64,000 bases of DNA, taken from Ceratothoa steindachneri (lineage: Eukaryota; Arthropoda; Malacostraca; Isopoda; Cymothoidae). Below are positions 34,286-47,194 of the stretch, one piece after another. The stretch is taken from contig OZ018323.1 of NCBI GenBank assembly GCA_963969495.1, positions 71,086,920 to 71,150,919 of the forward strand, written 5' to 3'. A model generated the notes under the pieces. The model saw only the letters and a program-made list of their open reading frames with translations. It searched no databases and was not told where the DNA came from. Within the stretch, counting starts at the first letter, position 1. Each line of letters begins with the position of its first letter. Position numbers and translations under genes: made by a program.

Positions 34286-34590
34286 CTACCTTGTAGGTTC
34301 TCTTGAAATTGTTAACGCAACTGCGTCTGTAGGATTCTTTTGTGGCGGTAGTACTGAAGTGCATGGCGTAGGCGGCAGCCCAGCCAGGGGTTGATGAGGA
34401 TAAGCAAAGGGTAGATATTGGTGTGATCCCTCAGCCTGCGTCTGTTTCACCACGTAGATAGACGGAGAAGGGGACCGATGTCCGGCTAATCTATCTTTCT
34501 GAAATCCTGTAGGCAAAGTGTTGGCTCTGAGCGTAGAGGCCTCACCCAAGGCCGCTAATCCCTTGGGTGCTTCGATGACTTGTCTCTGGA
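34286..34590 (-). pseudogene. Pro-rich N-terminal block of the same retroelement
   Basis: An open minus frame with EAPKGLAALGEASTLRANTL and HQPLAGLPPTPCTSVLPP. It starts just after TTATTCCAG, an acceptor-like sequence. The Pro/Ser/Thr richness suggests a disordered N terminus. It may join the ATG-less block downstream through a frameshift. Confidence 0.35.
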
Positions 34591-34599
34591 ATAATTAAT

Positions 34600-35300
34600 T
34601 AATTAGTGTTATATCTTAAAGATTATAGGACTTGTATACTTACAAACTTTTAAATTATTTATGGATTATAACCTCCTATAAATTTAATATCAAACCATGG
34701 TTTGGAGTTTGATTTAAAGATGAGTATCCTTTTCCAAGTATTCTAATACTTGCAAGAGTTTTATGAAATTCAGACGAAAGCTCAAAATTCTTGACTGGAT
34801 TTTACCATTATTGGATTTACTGTAATATGTGTGAATTATTCAGTGTAATATTTTGATTACTACAGTATTTTAAATTTCTATTTAATTTTAAAAAAGTGTA
34901 AACGAGACCAAAGTATATAAAATCAACTGTATATATATGAGGAATTTAAAATGACAACATTTGCCTTATCGTTTTTAAAAATCCTAAAAATAATAATTTT
35001 TGGACTATTTATTATTATTATTACAAATCAAAACCAAACATGAAAAGTCCGAAGACTACGAGCAATAAGTCTCCATCATAGAATGGAATTGATACGGAAA
35101 CTGATAGGAAAAATATATCATTTATTCAATGAAAACGAGTTTGCTCCTCTAAACATCAATTGATTCCTTAATGAAATTAGGGAGCGTATTCCAAAGCTTT
35201 GTTCGGGCAGGGATAAAACGGTTAGATATTGATTAGTGTTATATCCATGCTTAATAAAATAAGAAACATATTAGTGGACAGTAGTCCCATTAGTCTCTGT
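34600..35300. other. AT-rich stretch, nothing recognised
   Basis: No gene or repeat could be supported. Confidence 0.5.
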
Positions 35301-35302
35301 CG

Positions 35303-35353
35303 GGGTTTACGGCCGAGTACGTATGTACGTTTGTTACGTACATAAGTAAACCC
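35303..35353. other. nested inverted repeat
   Basis: Inner hairpin TATGTACGT-TTGTT-ACGTACATA (35322-35344) sits inside outer arms GGGTTTAC (35303-35310) and GTAAACCC (35346-35353). All arms are perfect. Could be a protein-binding site, a terminal fragment of an element, or chance. Confidence 0.55.
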
Positions 35354-35569
35354 GTTTCACTTTTCTCTAAGAGTGCTTTAATTTAGTTCTTTAACTAGGG
35401 ATGATTCGTATTATGATATATCTATTGCCATTTGCATCGTTCGAGGATCTAATTAAACAACTCAGACAAAAATATCCTTTTAATTACATAAAAGAATTAA
35501 ATATTAAATCTTTAAATACACTTTGGCACGGAATGGGAAATAACAAAAAAATTATTTAGTTTTGGATTC

Positions 35570-36320
35570 GTTTACCTTTAACTCAGAGGGAGTCGAGAGT
35601 TGGGTCACCTTGAAAGTGAGTCCACTCGCTTTGGTGATTTGAGGCGAGTTAGACTGGAGACTTCCTTGCTGACGTGAGGAGGGTTCAGAAAGCAGCTAAT
35701 GCTTCTCACTGGGTAGGTGGAGGCGCGTGGCGAGGCTATTTGACTTGAAGATGTAAGTGAGTGGATCTTGGATGAATGCGAATTATTCCGATCCGTGTTA
35801 CAAATTCGGGTGTCTCGATGATGAGACTTAACCCAGAGGTGAATCTATTGTCGAATGGGAATTCATATTAGTATTCCTCAATAGTGAGGGGTATCTCTAT
35901 TTTTTTTTTAGAAAACTAAGATAAGTGATTTTCTCTTGACGAGAATGGTATGGGAGTGGGTCTCGATATCACTGGTATGCTCTTCTAAGCGACCAAAGGA
36001 ACGACCTCGGGAGGGAAAGTTCTGCTCGCTTCCACTTAGCTTCTTGATTCCCTATTTGTCCCAGGGACTCGTCTTCTTCTCTCGGTTGCTACGTGGATTC
36101 TCTTTTTCATTTCTCAAGATCGAACTGTATATACATCAATTATCCCCTGGGGGGAGGGAAAGGGAGACGAGGGAGTTCAGGAGGGGTGACCCTCACTAGC
36201 CCACAGTTAAGCCTCTACCCTAGGGCATAAACTTTCAACGTAGTGATACTTCGTCCCTTCAGGTTTACAAACGGGGAAGGTGAGATTTCGTCTTTTTAGC
36301 GAAAATAGACATAAGCAATT
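35570..36320. other. GC-richer block, unrecognised
   Basis: Purine-rich and G-rich phrases, a TATA-like TATATACA at about 36130, and an 87-codon plus frame (35936-36199) with no motif. The composition would suit a solo LTR or an untranslated exon, but no partner copy is in the window. Confidence 0.3.
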
Positions 36321-38884
36321 AGAGAGAGGAGTGAGCCTGTTCATAGAGTTTATACCAACGAAGGCTTAGGCAACAAGATTTTCATTCTAAAGGCTCTTAC
36401 ACCTTCCTATGTTTATATTAACGGACTACGAAATCTTCTAGCCAAAATCATTCTTTGCGAGCGACTTCACATCGTGGGAAGCGGGAAAAGGGGGGGGAGG
36501 GAAGTCTCAGCCCATGTCGAGAGTAACGGTTGACACTGTATAAACAAACTAGCGTCTGCTTGTCCTTGTTATGTTCATTCCTCTACAGTTTCATATGTGA
36601 ACCGAGCGCAATACTCTGAACAAGGAAGAATAAAGGAATTATAGCACCTTAACATAAGGGGAGAATAACATTTTTTTATTATATTCCCGAAGTAAAATTT
36701 CAAATATGTTTCTCTTAAGTAAATCTATTATCAAACTTACTATTATCAATGTTTAAATCTAAATGATGTCGATAAGGCGTTCTGGACATACTAATGATTA
36801 GGGATTTGAAATTTGGCGGCACTTAACTTCATACCCAAAACTTAGATAACTCATACGTGTAAGATCTCTATTCGGAGATAGCAAAAGAAAAACTCGAATT
36901 TGGAGTTTGTATACTGGCAACGAATGTGGCATTCTTAGCATATGCCACAACCTTGTTCTATGAGCAGAGTAACATTGCATTTTTACAAATAATAAATTCA
37001 ATTCTTCAAAGAACAACCCTGAGGGACACCAGAGAAGACATTTCTAATATTAGCAGCGACTTCTCTTTGAGTTCTACTAGTTAAGATTTCTATTTAAATA
37101 TTCAGAAAAGAGCTCCCTATTCATTTTGAATAATGAATATACTTCAGATACAGTTAATATATTCTTAAAGAAGTAATATTTCTAGGTGTCGCTTTAGCAA
37201 ACGTAAATATGATGTATTTTGATGGCGTGTTAAGAATCATTATCAAAGTGGCAAATCATTTAGCATACAAGTCACTTTGGATATGAAAAATTAAAACAGA
37301 GGAACGTGGTTTGTGCCAATGCTATTAAGGTGTAATACCAAAGTGCATGCAGAAAAAAGCGAATAAACATACAATGTTGTATATCGTACAAAGAAGGTAT
37401 AGCTCATGCCTCTGGATGAGGGAAGGGAGCGGGTGTCCTATATTGAAACAATACAGCTAAGAAAGTACACTCAAATTATTTTAATGGAATTACTTAATTT
37501 AGAGAGTATAGTGTGTAAGATCAAATAAAAAGGTAAGGTGTCCATTAGTATAATATATTGTGGTGAGAGACATGTTTGGGTGAGGTTACCGCTGTTTCTA
37601 ATTTAATCACAGATTGTACAATTAAACAAATAAGGAAAAGAGTTGATAAGAATTGGGTAAATATTGTGAGAGACTAACACTTGCGTTGTCTTAAAATAAT
37701 CTAGTCTCGATATCGTAGCTGAGAGTGATGTAAAAAGAATTAAACGTGCAAGAACGCGTGTGTGAGAGAGGAGAGACCAGAAGCCTAATGTAAAATGAAT
37801 AAGAATATAAAAGTACAGGTTTTTAAGCCTGAAAAGGGGATATAGATGGTGTGGAACTGTATTCAGTGGGTAAATTTCTATATCCTCGAACCAGGTTGAA
37901 TAATATGGACCAGATTAAGCTGACAATGTATCTAAATTAATTTAAGGTATAAGTATTGGTGAGATACCAATTTATTTATGAATGGTAACAACTAAATGAT
38001 GAGTGCGATAGTGCGGTAGAAGTATACATGATTGGAACCAAACAAATTGTTGTGAATGGCTGTATGACTAGCCGCCGATAAGTTAGAGGTAATTAAAGAA
38101 GGGAGACCGAATAACGAGTTGAAATGGGAAGTAGTTGAAGGAATGACGAACAAATATTTCCTAGATATTTTTTAGTGAGAAACGCACAAAGGAAATAACT
38201 GATAGGAAATTGTATTATAGTGGATTTGCAGGAGGATGGTGGTTCGGTTGACTTCATTTTGTATTATTACGTTAAATTTGTTTGCATTCTCTTTTATCTT
38301 CACTACATTTACTGTTTCTTCATTTCCACAGTCCATTCTGCATGCATTGTCTATGTTTTAGTGTTCATTTCAATCATAAAAACTTATTTTCAACTTTCAT
38401 GGTGATTCTCGAAACTGGCTCCCTTTTAATCCACTATTAGGGAAATAAACGGGGCAGGATGGCCTATTCAAGGAACGAGCACGACATAAATCGTGCTTTA
38501 TAAGATCGCAGCTTTCCACTGTCATTCTCCTCGCTCATGTCACGAGAATTTCACATTTCGGCAGACTTTCACTCAACCAGATGCGACAAAGTTTTGGAAG
38601 TTTATTACTATTTTATGAAAATATTTCAACAACTATACAAAACTTTTGTATTTAAATAATTTTCTATTCAGCTCTTTCATATAAGATATAATTTCCGCTA
38701 GTTTCTATCTTTCTACTAACTATTCAATATCATGTTTGTAAACGTCTTTTTACTTTGATTAAAAAGTTACTTTGTTTGTTTCGAACTCTACTTTTGTTGT
38801 CATCTTCATTCAATTTAAGTGATTCGCTGAACTACTCAGTGGATAGTAATATGATTATGCTAAGTTGGGCTCGTATGGATGATG
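36321..38884. other. AT-rich stretch, nothing recognised
   Basis: A short poly-G run near 36490 is the only visible landmark. Confidence 0.55.
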
Positions 38885-39650
38885 TGTCAGTAGTTACCAA
38901 TCGAGATTGTTAAACTTTTTATGGTATCCTTTGGGATACGAGGTCGCGCGTTGTTCTGATGAAAGAGCACTATTTTTCTTTTTTCTTCCAACGTTGCATG
39001 TGAACGGTCCAACAGAGTGCTATAAACATCTTTGGTGAAGGTATGATTTGAGTTAAGAAGTTCAAAATGGATTATGCCTTTCATATCTCAGCAAAGGCAC
39101 AAGACATTCTTCCGTAGACGAAGATCCGGTTTCGGCTGGTATATTGGATTTTCCGCAGGACTAATCCATTATATACAAAAGAACGTTTAATTTTATTGTA
39201 CATGATCAACCTTGGTATCCTGTAACAATCATAAAGATATGATCTACCAAGGGATATTCGTTGTTGCAAGTATACCTCTTACAGTTCTTGAGGAATCGAT
39301 TGACCTAATCGTGAAACCTTGCGTGTCTCTTTTAATATACAATGCACGGTAGGATGAGTTAAATGTAGTTCTTCGGCCAATTGTTCATCAGTTACTATCG
39401 GATTTGCTTCCCATGTTTTTTTTAAAAGATCTTGAACTTGCTTGCCCTGAACGGGGCTGATCTTTGAGACTACCGTTTCCCGAATGAAAATCGTGAAAGC
39501 ATCCTTGGTATTTGCTCACACTAATTGTTCCTTAATCGTTTGCCTGACACAAGCTTTCTGCCTTTAACTTAATATTGTGCCAAGTCAAAACTCTCAAAGT
39601 ATAACGTTCGAATGTCCTCAGGTGACACTTCAATAATATTCATCACTTAA
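38885..39650 (-). pseudogene. mariner-type transposase pseudogene, second subfamily
   Basis: Minus strand, N terminus near 39640: MNIIEVSPEDIRTLYFESF, then heavily stopped sequence corresponding to the DNA-binding region. In the C-terminal half KNVLCLC-stop-DMKGIIHFELL matches the mariner V-L-x-x-x-W-D-x-x-G-x-I-x-x-E-LL block, with the Trp codon changed to TGA. ATLEEKRK and VLFHQNNARPR follow, covering the second catalytic Asp (usually HHDNARPH, here Q-N). Many stops and frameshifts; no convincing inverted ends. The block wording differs from the 19 kb copy, so it is a separate lineage. Confidence 0.75.
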
Positions 39651-39655
39651 AGATA

Positions 39656-42249
39656 AGTCACATTTAAGTAATAACAATACATAATAATCCTCGAAAAATG
39701 ACGAGTAAGCTAAGAATAGGTTAAGACTAGGCTTCAAATTTATTAACCTAGTCTCGTAAATACAGATTCCTGCTTTCCATTTTTCTATCTAAAAAATAAT
39801 GATTAGTATGAATAAAATACCGCATTATCCATGGAGACACCTTATATTGGTCTTTGACTTCATATTTCATTTGTTTAGAATGAATTGTTGATGAATTTGT
39901 TTACCTCAGTTCTGCCAATTATTTTATATTTTAATCTTGTCTGCTGACATTTTTCCTGCCGAAAGAAAATGAACTGATTGAAATACATCAACTCCGTTAC
40001 TCTGCCCAATAATTAAAAAGATACACTTTTATTATTTATGAGATTGTATTTTGTACTTCAATTCATGATCATTCTCTTATAAACGGTTTAAATTTTCTAT
40101 TTTATCGATATTTGAGACTTAGTGTGACCGATTTAATATTAATACAAACTCCTATCTTCTCTATAATCCATGAAATTTTTAATGTCCTCCTTGCTATTAA
40201 CCAGAAGGTTCGTTTTACGATCTTAAAGGCTTTACCATTGGTGAATGACCTCAAATATCACTTTTAAAAGTAGAATCAAAGCTACGATTAAACGTTTTGT
40301 GTATTTAGGTGGAATTAATTGGTAAAGGGATAAAAGAAATAGAACAATTTGATAAATTTTGCTTGTTTGTGAATCTCAATATATATAGATTCGGAAGGTC
40401 ATGAAAATTGATACTGCACCCGGCTCTCTTTTCTTAATTATAACGTTGCCATTGGCCGTAATTTAATTGCTTTTTTTCAGTTAGAAATTTCATTTAACTT
40501 GCTCTTCCCAAACCAAGAATTGTCCCCTCCCTGGAAACCTATTTTGGGGTCTATAAATTAAGAGAATTAACTATGTTTTCTTTGCAAGGAAACTGAAATG
40601 AAGTCCATAATTTACATCACAAGAAAACGGGAATAGTAACACTTTACTGGCTGAAGTTGTCTTAATTATTCTCTTTTTAAATATATGTTTAAGGATAATA
40701 AATTCACGAGGAAAGAGTATCTAGATGAAACCTTAAATATATTCGTTTGTGCTATATTATGTGTACTATGTGTGAGGCCAAATAAGATATAGAATCATCC
40801 TCCCTACCTACGTAATAACCCTTACACCCCGTTATATAAATTTTGAGTCATAAATGAAATCGTTGCAAATATGATGATGACGTCAAAATATAACCATAAA
40901 TTCAGCTGCAAGGCGCAAATAGTAGGTAAATGTGACCTCATCAATATGTAAAATGAGCAAAGATTCTGAGATAAAAGTCCTTCCTTTATATAATAGAATT
41001 ATGACGACGCTAAATTGCCTTCGATTCGTTTAGCAAGTTTGCCGACCCTTCAATGGTATCGCCCCTTCACAACACTAATATTATTGGGCAATATGATTAA
41101 AGTGACAAGAAAAATAACCATTTTTATGCAAATAATTTAATTATTAATAACAATAACATAATTCGGTGCTAACAAAGTTAACTGAACACAATTTTGACCC
41201 AGCCAAAGTTAGTTCCTGTAATGTCACAAGATATTTTCATTAAGGGATTTCGAAAAAGATTCATTTTGTTCGTTCATAATCATACCATGTGGTTCTGTGA
41301 CGCTGTGACTCTACAGAATGATAATCCTCATCAAAGCACTTTACATAGCATCCCTTTCAGCACAGATAGTGTGCTCTTAAGGAATTGCAGTTGGATATTT
41401 GAGGGTTACGGACATTTTGTCAAAATCATTTCTTCGAATTCTAAAACTTCGAAAAATTGATAGTAAATAAATTTTGGAAAATTTATCTCCAAGTTCTATA
41501 TTTTAGATGGGAACTAGTTTAATAACAAAAAGTTAGTACCGGCCCGCTATCACGCATGAGACACGTCACTTCTCGATTTGGGCTGTATTTTCGTCTACAG
41601 GAGCGCAAAGGCAATAAACTCTCCCGGGGGAACTCCGGCCCAGTCAATTACCGATTTCCTTGCGACGGCCATTCTCGTTCACCAGCGCAAGTACTCCCTT
41701 GTCAAGGTATTCTGAGGTAAATTTCAACGTCCTGCAGTTCTCCTTCTCGAATTGCCTCTTCCCTTCATCACCCGACCATTAACTTCTGCAAGGCATCGAC
41801 GCGTGCGGAGATCACTTTTAATCCGGTCATCCCATAAAGATTTATTAGTATTTATGCTCAGCGCAGCCTTTGAAAACTCAATCCGAGTTTGGTCATTTAC
41901 TTGACTTAAGCTCATATGCTTGTCCCCTTTTCCGAGACTATCGAATACCCCATAGTCTTGGATATTCTAATTTATTTCATTTGTGTAAATATTTATCTTT
42001 TTTATGTGTTATTAAATAGTATTTTTGTACTACTCTTTTAAATAACCCAGAACAGCATTCAGCCATAGCTAAGTAATTAACGGCCAATCAGCACTCGCTT
42101 TTTGTTATTTGTCCGCGTACTCAGGGGAACGATTTCCTTACCATTTCCCTCACTAGCTCAACCCCATCATCTGGTAATGGAGCTGAGGAGAGGTCTACTG
42201 AGCGTCCTTTCGCTGTATTCTACACCACTCGGCTAATCAAATCCACTCC
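39656..42249. other. mostly AT-rich; unrecognised GC-richer patch at 41.56-41.94 kb
   Basis: In 41915-41724 a 63-codon minus frame (SLWDDRIKSDLRTRRCLAEV) lies in a GC-richer patch, with more open sequence beyond its stop. I cannot assign it. The plus frame at 41194-41460 (88 codons) has no recognisable content. Confidence 0.4.
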
Positions 42250-42256
42250 ATATATA

Positions 42257-42320
<64 letters not shown>
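42250..42320. repeat. (AT)n microsatellite
   Basis: About 70 bases of AT with one TATTAT interruption. Confidence 0.98.
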
Positions 42321-42322
<2 letters not shown>

Positions 42323-44140
42323 GCTATACCTCGACACTCCTAACTAATAAAGAAACTGCATTTTAAAAAATTACAAGACAATACTTTAAATGCATTTTTC
42401 TCATTGGGGGGAGGGCAGGATTATTTTTGTAATGATAAGACTATTCAGTTATTTGGACAGGTCAAATAAGTTCAGGCATTAATTTGCTTCGATAGTCTTT
42501 CACCAACCGGTGATAGGGAAGTTTATATCCTCAAAAGATATTAAAAAAAACATTTTGAAGTCACTTTCTGTAACCTTTTTTTTAAAACGTTCTTTGTTAG
42601 CAAAGTTATGTAACAACAGATAATAATATTTAAGAGAAAGTGCCAAAAGCTAAACAAAATGCTAAGAAACAGCCCATGGGCTAAGAACAATGGTTATTGA
42701 GGTTATAAGGACATGCTGGAGCAACGTACATATGTTTCAGTCTCTGAATTCCTCATGCGTAATGAAAACATGATGTTTCTAAAGGTTTATATCATTTGAG
42801 ATGTAAATATTCCAGAAACTCCATACTCTAAGCAAATGTAACTAAACAAGCTTAATTTTGATCAATAAAAGAATTATTCCTCAAATTTTGAATCAGAAAT
42901 TCAAAGGTATGTGGATTCCATGAAGGATTTCAAAATTTTTCAATAAGCACGCCGCTTGAGAAACGGCACACTTCCAACTCTTATCAAACACGCTGCAGCT
43001 TGTCTTTGGTAATTTATCTAGTGCTGCAGTGAGTCTCATCTTGTATTCCCTCAGTTTGTGTAAGGAGTGGAGGTGAGAAATAAGCCAGTCCCTTTATATA
43101 ACCGCAGAGAAAAAATTTCAATGTTCATGCTGTTAAAATTAGCGGTCAATTGAACAAAAATTGCAAAATTATTAGATTGCGAAATGATATTAAATATTTA
43201 AAAACTCCCTGTACAGTTCGCAATCGACCAATCACGCCAGAGCTTTCAAATATTACAGCGTTAAAATCGAAATTAATTTCGGGCAAATAACCACAAGTCA
43301 ACTGGTCATACCCTTAATAATTTAAATGCTTTAGCATTCTGTTTTTTTGTACATTAAAATGAAGGGAGAATTAATTGTATTATTTTGTGAACATGACATG
43401 AAGCTAAATGAACTGGTTATATTATTCTTCTCACTATTAATGAAGTTGATAGGAAAATGCACTGTTATTCTCTTTATTAGCTATATTCTGAATTTTTACT
43501 AAGAATATCCTTATTGAAAAACCTCATCAAGTGTGCTAATTTTAAACTATTTATTCCTATTCTGGCTTTCTTTTTAATATAAGCATTCTATTATTTTGGC
43601 CCATTACAAATCTTCCCCTAAGTTCCGTAGATATCAATCCTATAGCGTTATATATTAACACAATCCCTTCCAATCTCTCTTATATCAATTTCATTAATTC
43701 CGTTACACGAAAATCATCCACCCTTACCTTATATGTTGATAAATTCCTCTTTTTACTGATAAGTTACAAATAATATACTTCTAAGCTTTTAAGTCTTTTA
43801 CTCAAGGTATTGAAATGCTTAAAGGACCAATTGGTATTATTTAAGGGACGGAATATATAATTAATGCAAAAGCAAAGCATCGATCCATACTAATCCATAT
43901 CAAATCGTAATAGTGTGGGATTAATAATTAATCCGTATTTTTATTACACACGATTTACGTAAGCAATCACAAATTATGTGGAAGAAGCGATTAACTGAGG
44001 AATATCTATGGAAGTTAAGAAAGTTTGAGCAGTTCCTGGTATAAAATAATGGACTAATAGGAAGGAATTTGTACTTAGAATGCTCCTTAAATCCCACTTC
44101 GTAAAGAAAAGGAAGGAGCCGAAATTGTTCGAAAAAATCG
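42321..44140. other. AT-rich stretch, nothing recognised
   Basis: No gene, RNA or repeat supported. Confidence 0.55.
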
Positions 44141-44141
44141 A

Positions 44142-44225
44142 CTTCGTAGCTCAAGTGGAAATATTTCCATTCGAGCGATATTAAGTTCATCGGGTGTAGT
44201 GAATCGCCGGTTTGAATCCCAGTTT
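44142..44225 (+). repeat. tRNA-like pol III promoter remnant
   Basis: TAGCTCAAGTGG (44147-44158) matches the A-box consensus and GGTTTGAATCC (44209-44219) the B-box consensus. They lie 62 bases apart rather than the usual 45-50 and the flanks do not close into an acceptor stem, so this is not a working tRNA. A tRNA-derived SINE head or an old tRNA pseudogene is more likely. Confidence 0.45.
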
Positions 44226-45465
44226 AGGCGAAATTTGCAACATTGCAACAGCTAAAATACGCTGTAGATAGCCAAGCTTTGGAATCGAGGTTAAGATGTA
44301 GGTCTCTACTTAGGAAGGCCTTAAAAAGTGCAACTCGTTGGTAAAACCAATACCCAAATATATATTTTAAAAGAATCATTAAATTATTACAAGAAGTTTG
44401 AATAAGATAAAGAAATCTAAACTGAAATTCATGAGGTCCTCTTCAAAATGGAAGTAATATTTATAGGTCTAAAAAACTGATTTCTTTTTGACTTTGATCT
44501 GATTCTTATTAGTTTTTAATCACCACTTTTAGAATCTCTTCCCGAATATAGCTGGTTAGTGAAATTCATTCAAATCTGAAAAACGAATGTAGAATTGTAT
44601 CTAGATTTGTCTGGGTGTGTATGTGAGTGCCAACAATTTGTGAAAGCTCTATTATATGTCATTGTTTTTACGCGCCTTTAAAGGTTCCACCTTTTGGGTA
44701 CAATCAGAGTGGTGGCTGCAATTTTAGGTGGATCAGGGGCCAAAATGGCAGCAATAAATGGTATGCACCACAAACCTGAACAGAATCATGAATACCCTCA
44801 AATGAGTAGCTTTTCTCAGCGTATGCCTTTGTAAGTGGCTATAAAGATAACGCTAATAACACTTTATTATCAGAGCTTTGCCAAAAATCAATGTCATTAC
44901 TTGTTGATAGAAAATGGCAGGTTACTAATTACTACTTAAAAGGGATCAGTCACATTGCCAGACTTTATATTGAAGTATTGCAATTTCAATTAAATACAAG
45001 TTGATACATTGCAATTTTCTTTAAATATCGTTTATAAAATGTAGTCATGAGATATCAATAAACAGAGACATAAACATTTAAATGGCACCCAAAAGTAAAC
45101 TTAATGTTTAGTTTAAATTATTTGCCATTAAATGAGTGCTATTTTCGTACTTTGTTTCTCTTTCTGGATAACATGTTCTACATTCAATAACATACCGCTA
45201 AATGCTTTGAAGAAATTAGAAAATCAATAAAAATAGTTTATTTGATATTATTCAGCAAAATGAACAACATATTGGATTGATTGATTAATTAAAAAATTCG
45301 CTACAGTCAATCAGATTTCGCTAAAAATGTTAACATTTTCCGCATATAGCAAAAGTGCTATTACAATCGTGAACGCGTTCTCAATAAAAGAGACACTAAT
45401 AGTTTTGATTCAGTTAGACACGTCTTTATTGTTTGAATTATAAATATGTTTAAATGATAATATTA
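44226..45465. other. AT-rich stretch, nothing recognised
   Basis: No supportable feature. Confidence 0.55.
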
Positions 45466-45469
45466 ATTA

Positions 45470-45960
45470 ATTTAGCCGCCCTCGACGGCGAGCACGCGCT
45501 CCAGGTGAGATCTGAATCCCGCGCACTCGTAGCGGACAAATTCTTTTCTCATGGTTGGCCCACACACGGTTGACAGAGGAATTCACCTCGTCGACATTGC
45601 TATGGTTGACCTTGCAAGCCTTGCCTTCCACATTCGGTCACATGCTGTAGTCAAGGGAATTGAGGTCGGACGACGGCCGTGTGAGCCGGAGCCCCGGCCT
45701 GCTGAAAGACGTAGTCCGCATTTTTTGTGATCTTTCTCACCCAGAGCAGGACTCTCGTTGCCAAGATGCCCATTTAATTGGCTCAGTGAGCCTGTAACCA
45801 GCCGCAAGCCACACATCCCTCGGCATCTTCTCGCCATTCGAAGTCACGACGCCGAGCTTGACCACGGAGGTCAGGTGTTTGGGCTGAAACTTAACACTGG
45901 ATCGTTCTGCACACGTGCTGGGCAAGTAGAACTTTGAGTTTGTTTGACGAAACCTTTTCT
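45470..45960 (-). pseudogene. Tc1/mariner-superfamily transposase fragment, third subfamily
   Basis: Minus strand, C-terminal half only. KHLTSVVKLGVVTSNGEKMP (about 45890-45830) matches the P-x-S-V-M-V-W-G-x-x-x-S-x-G block. After a gap, SSDLNSLDYSM-stop-PNVEG (about 45680-45635) matches S-x-DLNPLDY-x-x-W-x-x-x-E, with the Trp codon read as TGA. ACKVNHSNVDEVNSSVNRVW continues the conserved end. The block holding the second catalytic Asp appears deleted or scrambled. The patch is clearly GC-richer than its surroundings, as expected for former coding sequence. No inverted ends found. Confidence 0.7.
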
Positions 45961-46224
45961 ATCACACACGTAAGCCTCTAGAAATACTCGGAAATAAAAA
46001 AAGTCTAACGGAGCTTTTCAAAACCAGGTATTTTTCGAGAAGAAAACAGAGAAGAGATAAAACCTTTTCAGTAAGGAAACACAAGTAGTAAATTAGTCAA
46101 ACCAATTCATTTATTCCTTCATTGAATTAAAAATTCTAATAATCAACATTATCCCCAATTTTTCACTTAGCCTACTCTGCCTTTGAGGCATATGTAAAGA
46201 ATATGGATCGTCATTTGTAAAAAT
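45961..46224. other. no gene seen
   Basis: AT-rich spacer between a transposase fragment and the dispersed repeat. Confidence 0.5.
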
Positions 46225-46640
46225 TTAGTAAAACAAGTTATACTGACCAAATTTGCGTGCTCTTACTTATTCTGATTTATGAGCTTACGACCGTAAAAAA
46301 ATTCAATAATTCCTGTACTAATCTTGCGAGGACCTTGGCAACTATATCATTCAAAATATAGTTATTATATTATTGCCAAATAATTTCAGGGCCTAACTTA
46401 GGAGGACTTCGGCAATTATATCATTCGAAAGAGAATGTAGAACACCATAAGTGTTTCAGATATCGTTAGAATTGGCCAAATAGTTATGACGTTATTGCCA
46501 AAATAAAATAATTCTATGGATAACCTTGGAAGGACCTTGCCACTTATATCATTCGAAAGAGAATGTAGAACAATATGAGGGTTTTAATTTTCGTTAGAAT
46601 CGACCGAATAGTTACAATGTTATTACCAAAACGTTAAAAA
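46225..46640 (+). repeat. dispersed repeat family, copy 3 (3' part)
   Basis: Matches copies 1 and 2 from the TACTGACCAAATTTGCGTG section onward. It contains about two and a half tandem monomers; the core ATATCATTCGAAAGAGAATG occurs twice unchanged (46419 and 46549 areas) and once decayed. Monomer ends read AGTTATGACGTTATTGCC and AGTTACAATGTTATTACC. The 5' section with the possible coding frame is absent. Confidence 0.7.
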
Positions 46641-47194
46641 GCAAAACGGGAAACGATAGGCCGACCGATCGAAATAGTGTGAAATAGAGGCACACGCGAC
46701 TAAAAAGAACTGAATACCGTTAATGACGGACATATGAGCATGGATGAATGATTTTTTTTAGAGAGACTAAAAGTACTGAAAAAAAAAATCTTGATTATAT
46801 TTTAAAACAATTAAAGCGAGATCCATTTTGACTGTCTCTGCCATAACTTGTTTTAAAATAACATCGTTACTAACATGTTGAACTAGAAGGAAGTAAAAAT
46901 ATGTGCAAGAGACAGCGCGAGGAGATAAAAGAGGAGCCTAATTTAGACTTAGGAATGAGAGGAGGGAGGGAGAGGAGAGCACAAATATCTTGAATCTTCT
47001 TCCTATATGCAGAAAATGCACTTATTGCCTTTATGGGAAATTGAATATCTAAAATCCAAGTAGCGGATATGGAAAGAAGGCTGATCTAGCCAGCTACAGA
47101 TAACTATGCCACCGACTGGTGGGAATTTCAAGTCCACAAAAAACTCCAAATATAGTACCATAGGAATTAAAATACGATATTTTTCTCAATTGTA
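46641..47194. other. no gene seen
   Basis: Nothing recognised between the dispersed repeat and the next transposon. Confidence 0.5.

Larger units (their letters stand above)
31405..34560 (-). mobile_element. minus-strand retroelement relic of uncertain class
   Basis: On the minus strand, a series of frame-shifted coding blocks runs from about 34560 to 31400: a Pro-rich block, an ATG-less open block (34268-33942), a Ser-rich block near 33850, a Gly/Asn-rich block (33330-33045), reverse transcriptase (about 33010-32356) and a following domain (32323-32003). The region is GC-richer than its neighbours. No long direct repeats, split repeats or poly-A tail were found, so LTR, DIRS-like or other class remains open. 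Confidence 0.6.

Noticed and set aside
45583..45837. 84-codon minus-strand frame, Arg/Gly-rich
   Set aside because: Out-of-phase reading of the transposase fragment; the conserved blocks lie in the neighbouring frames.
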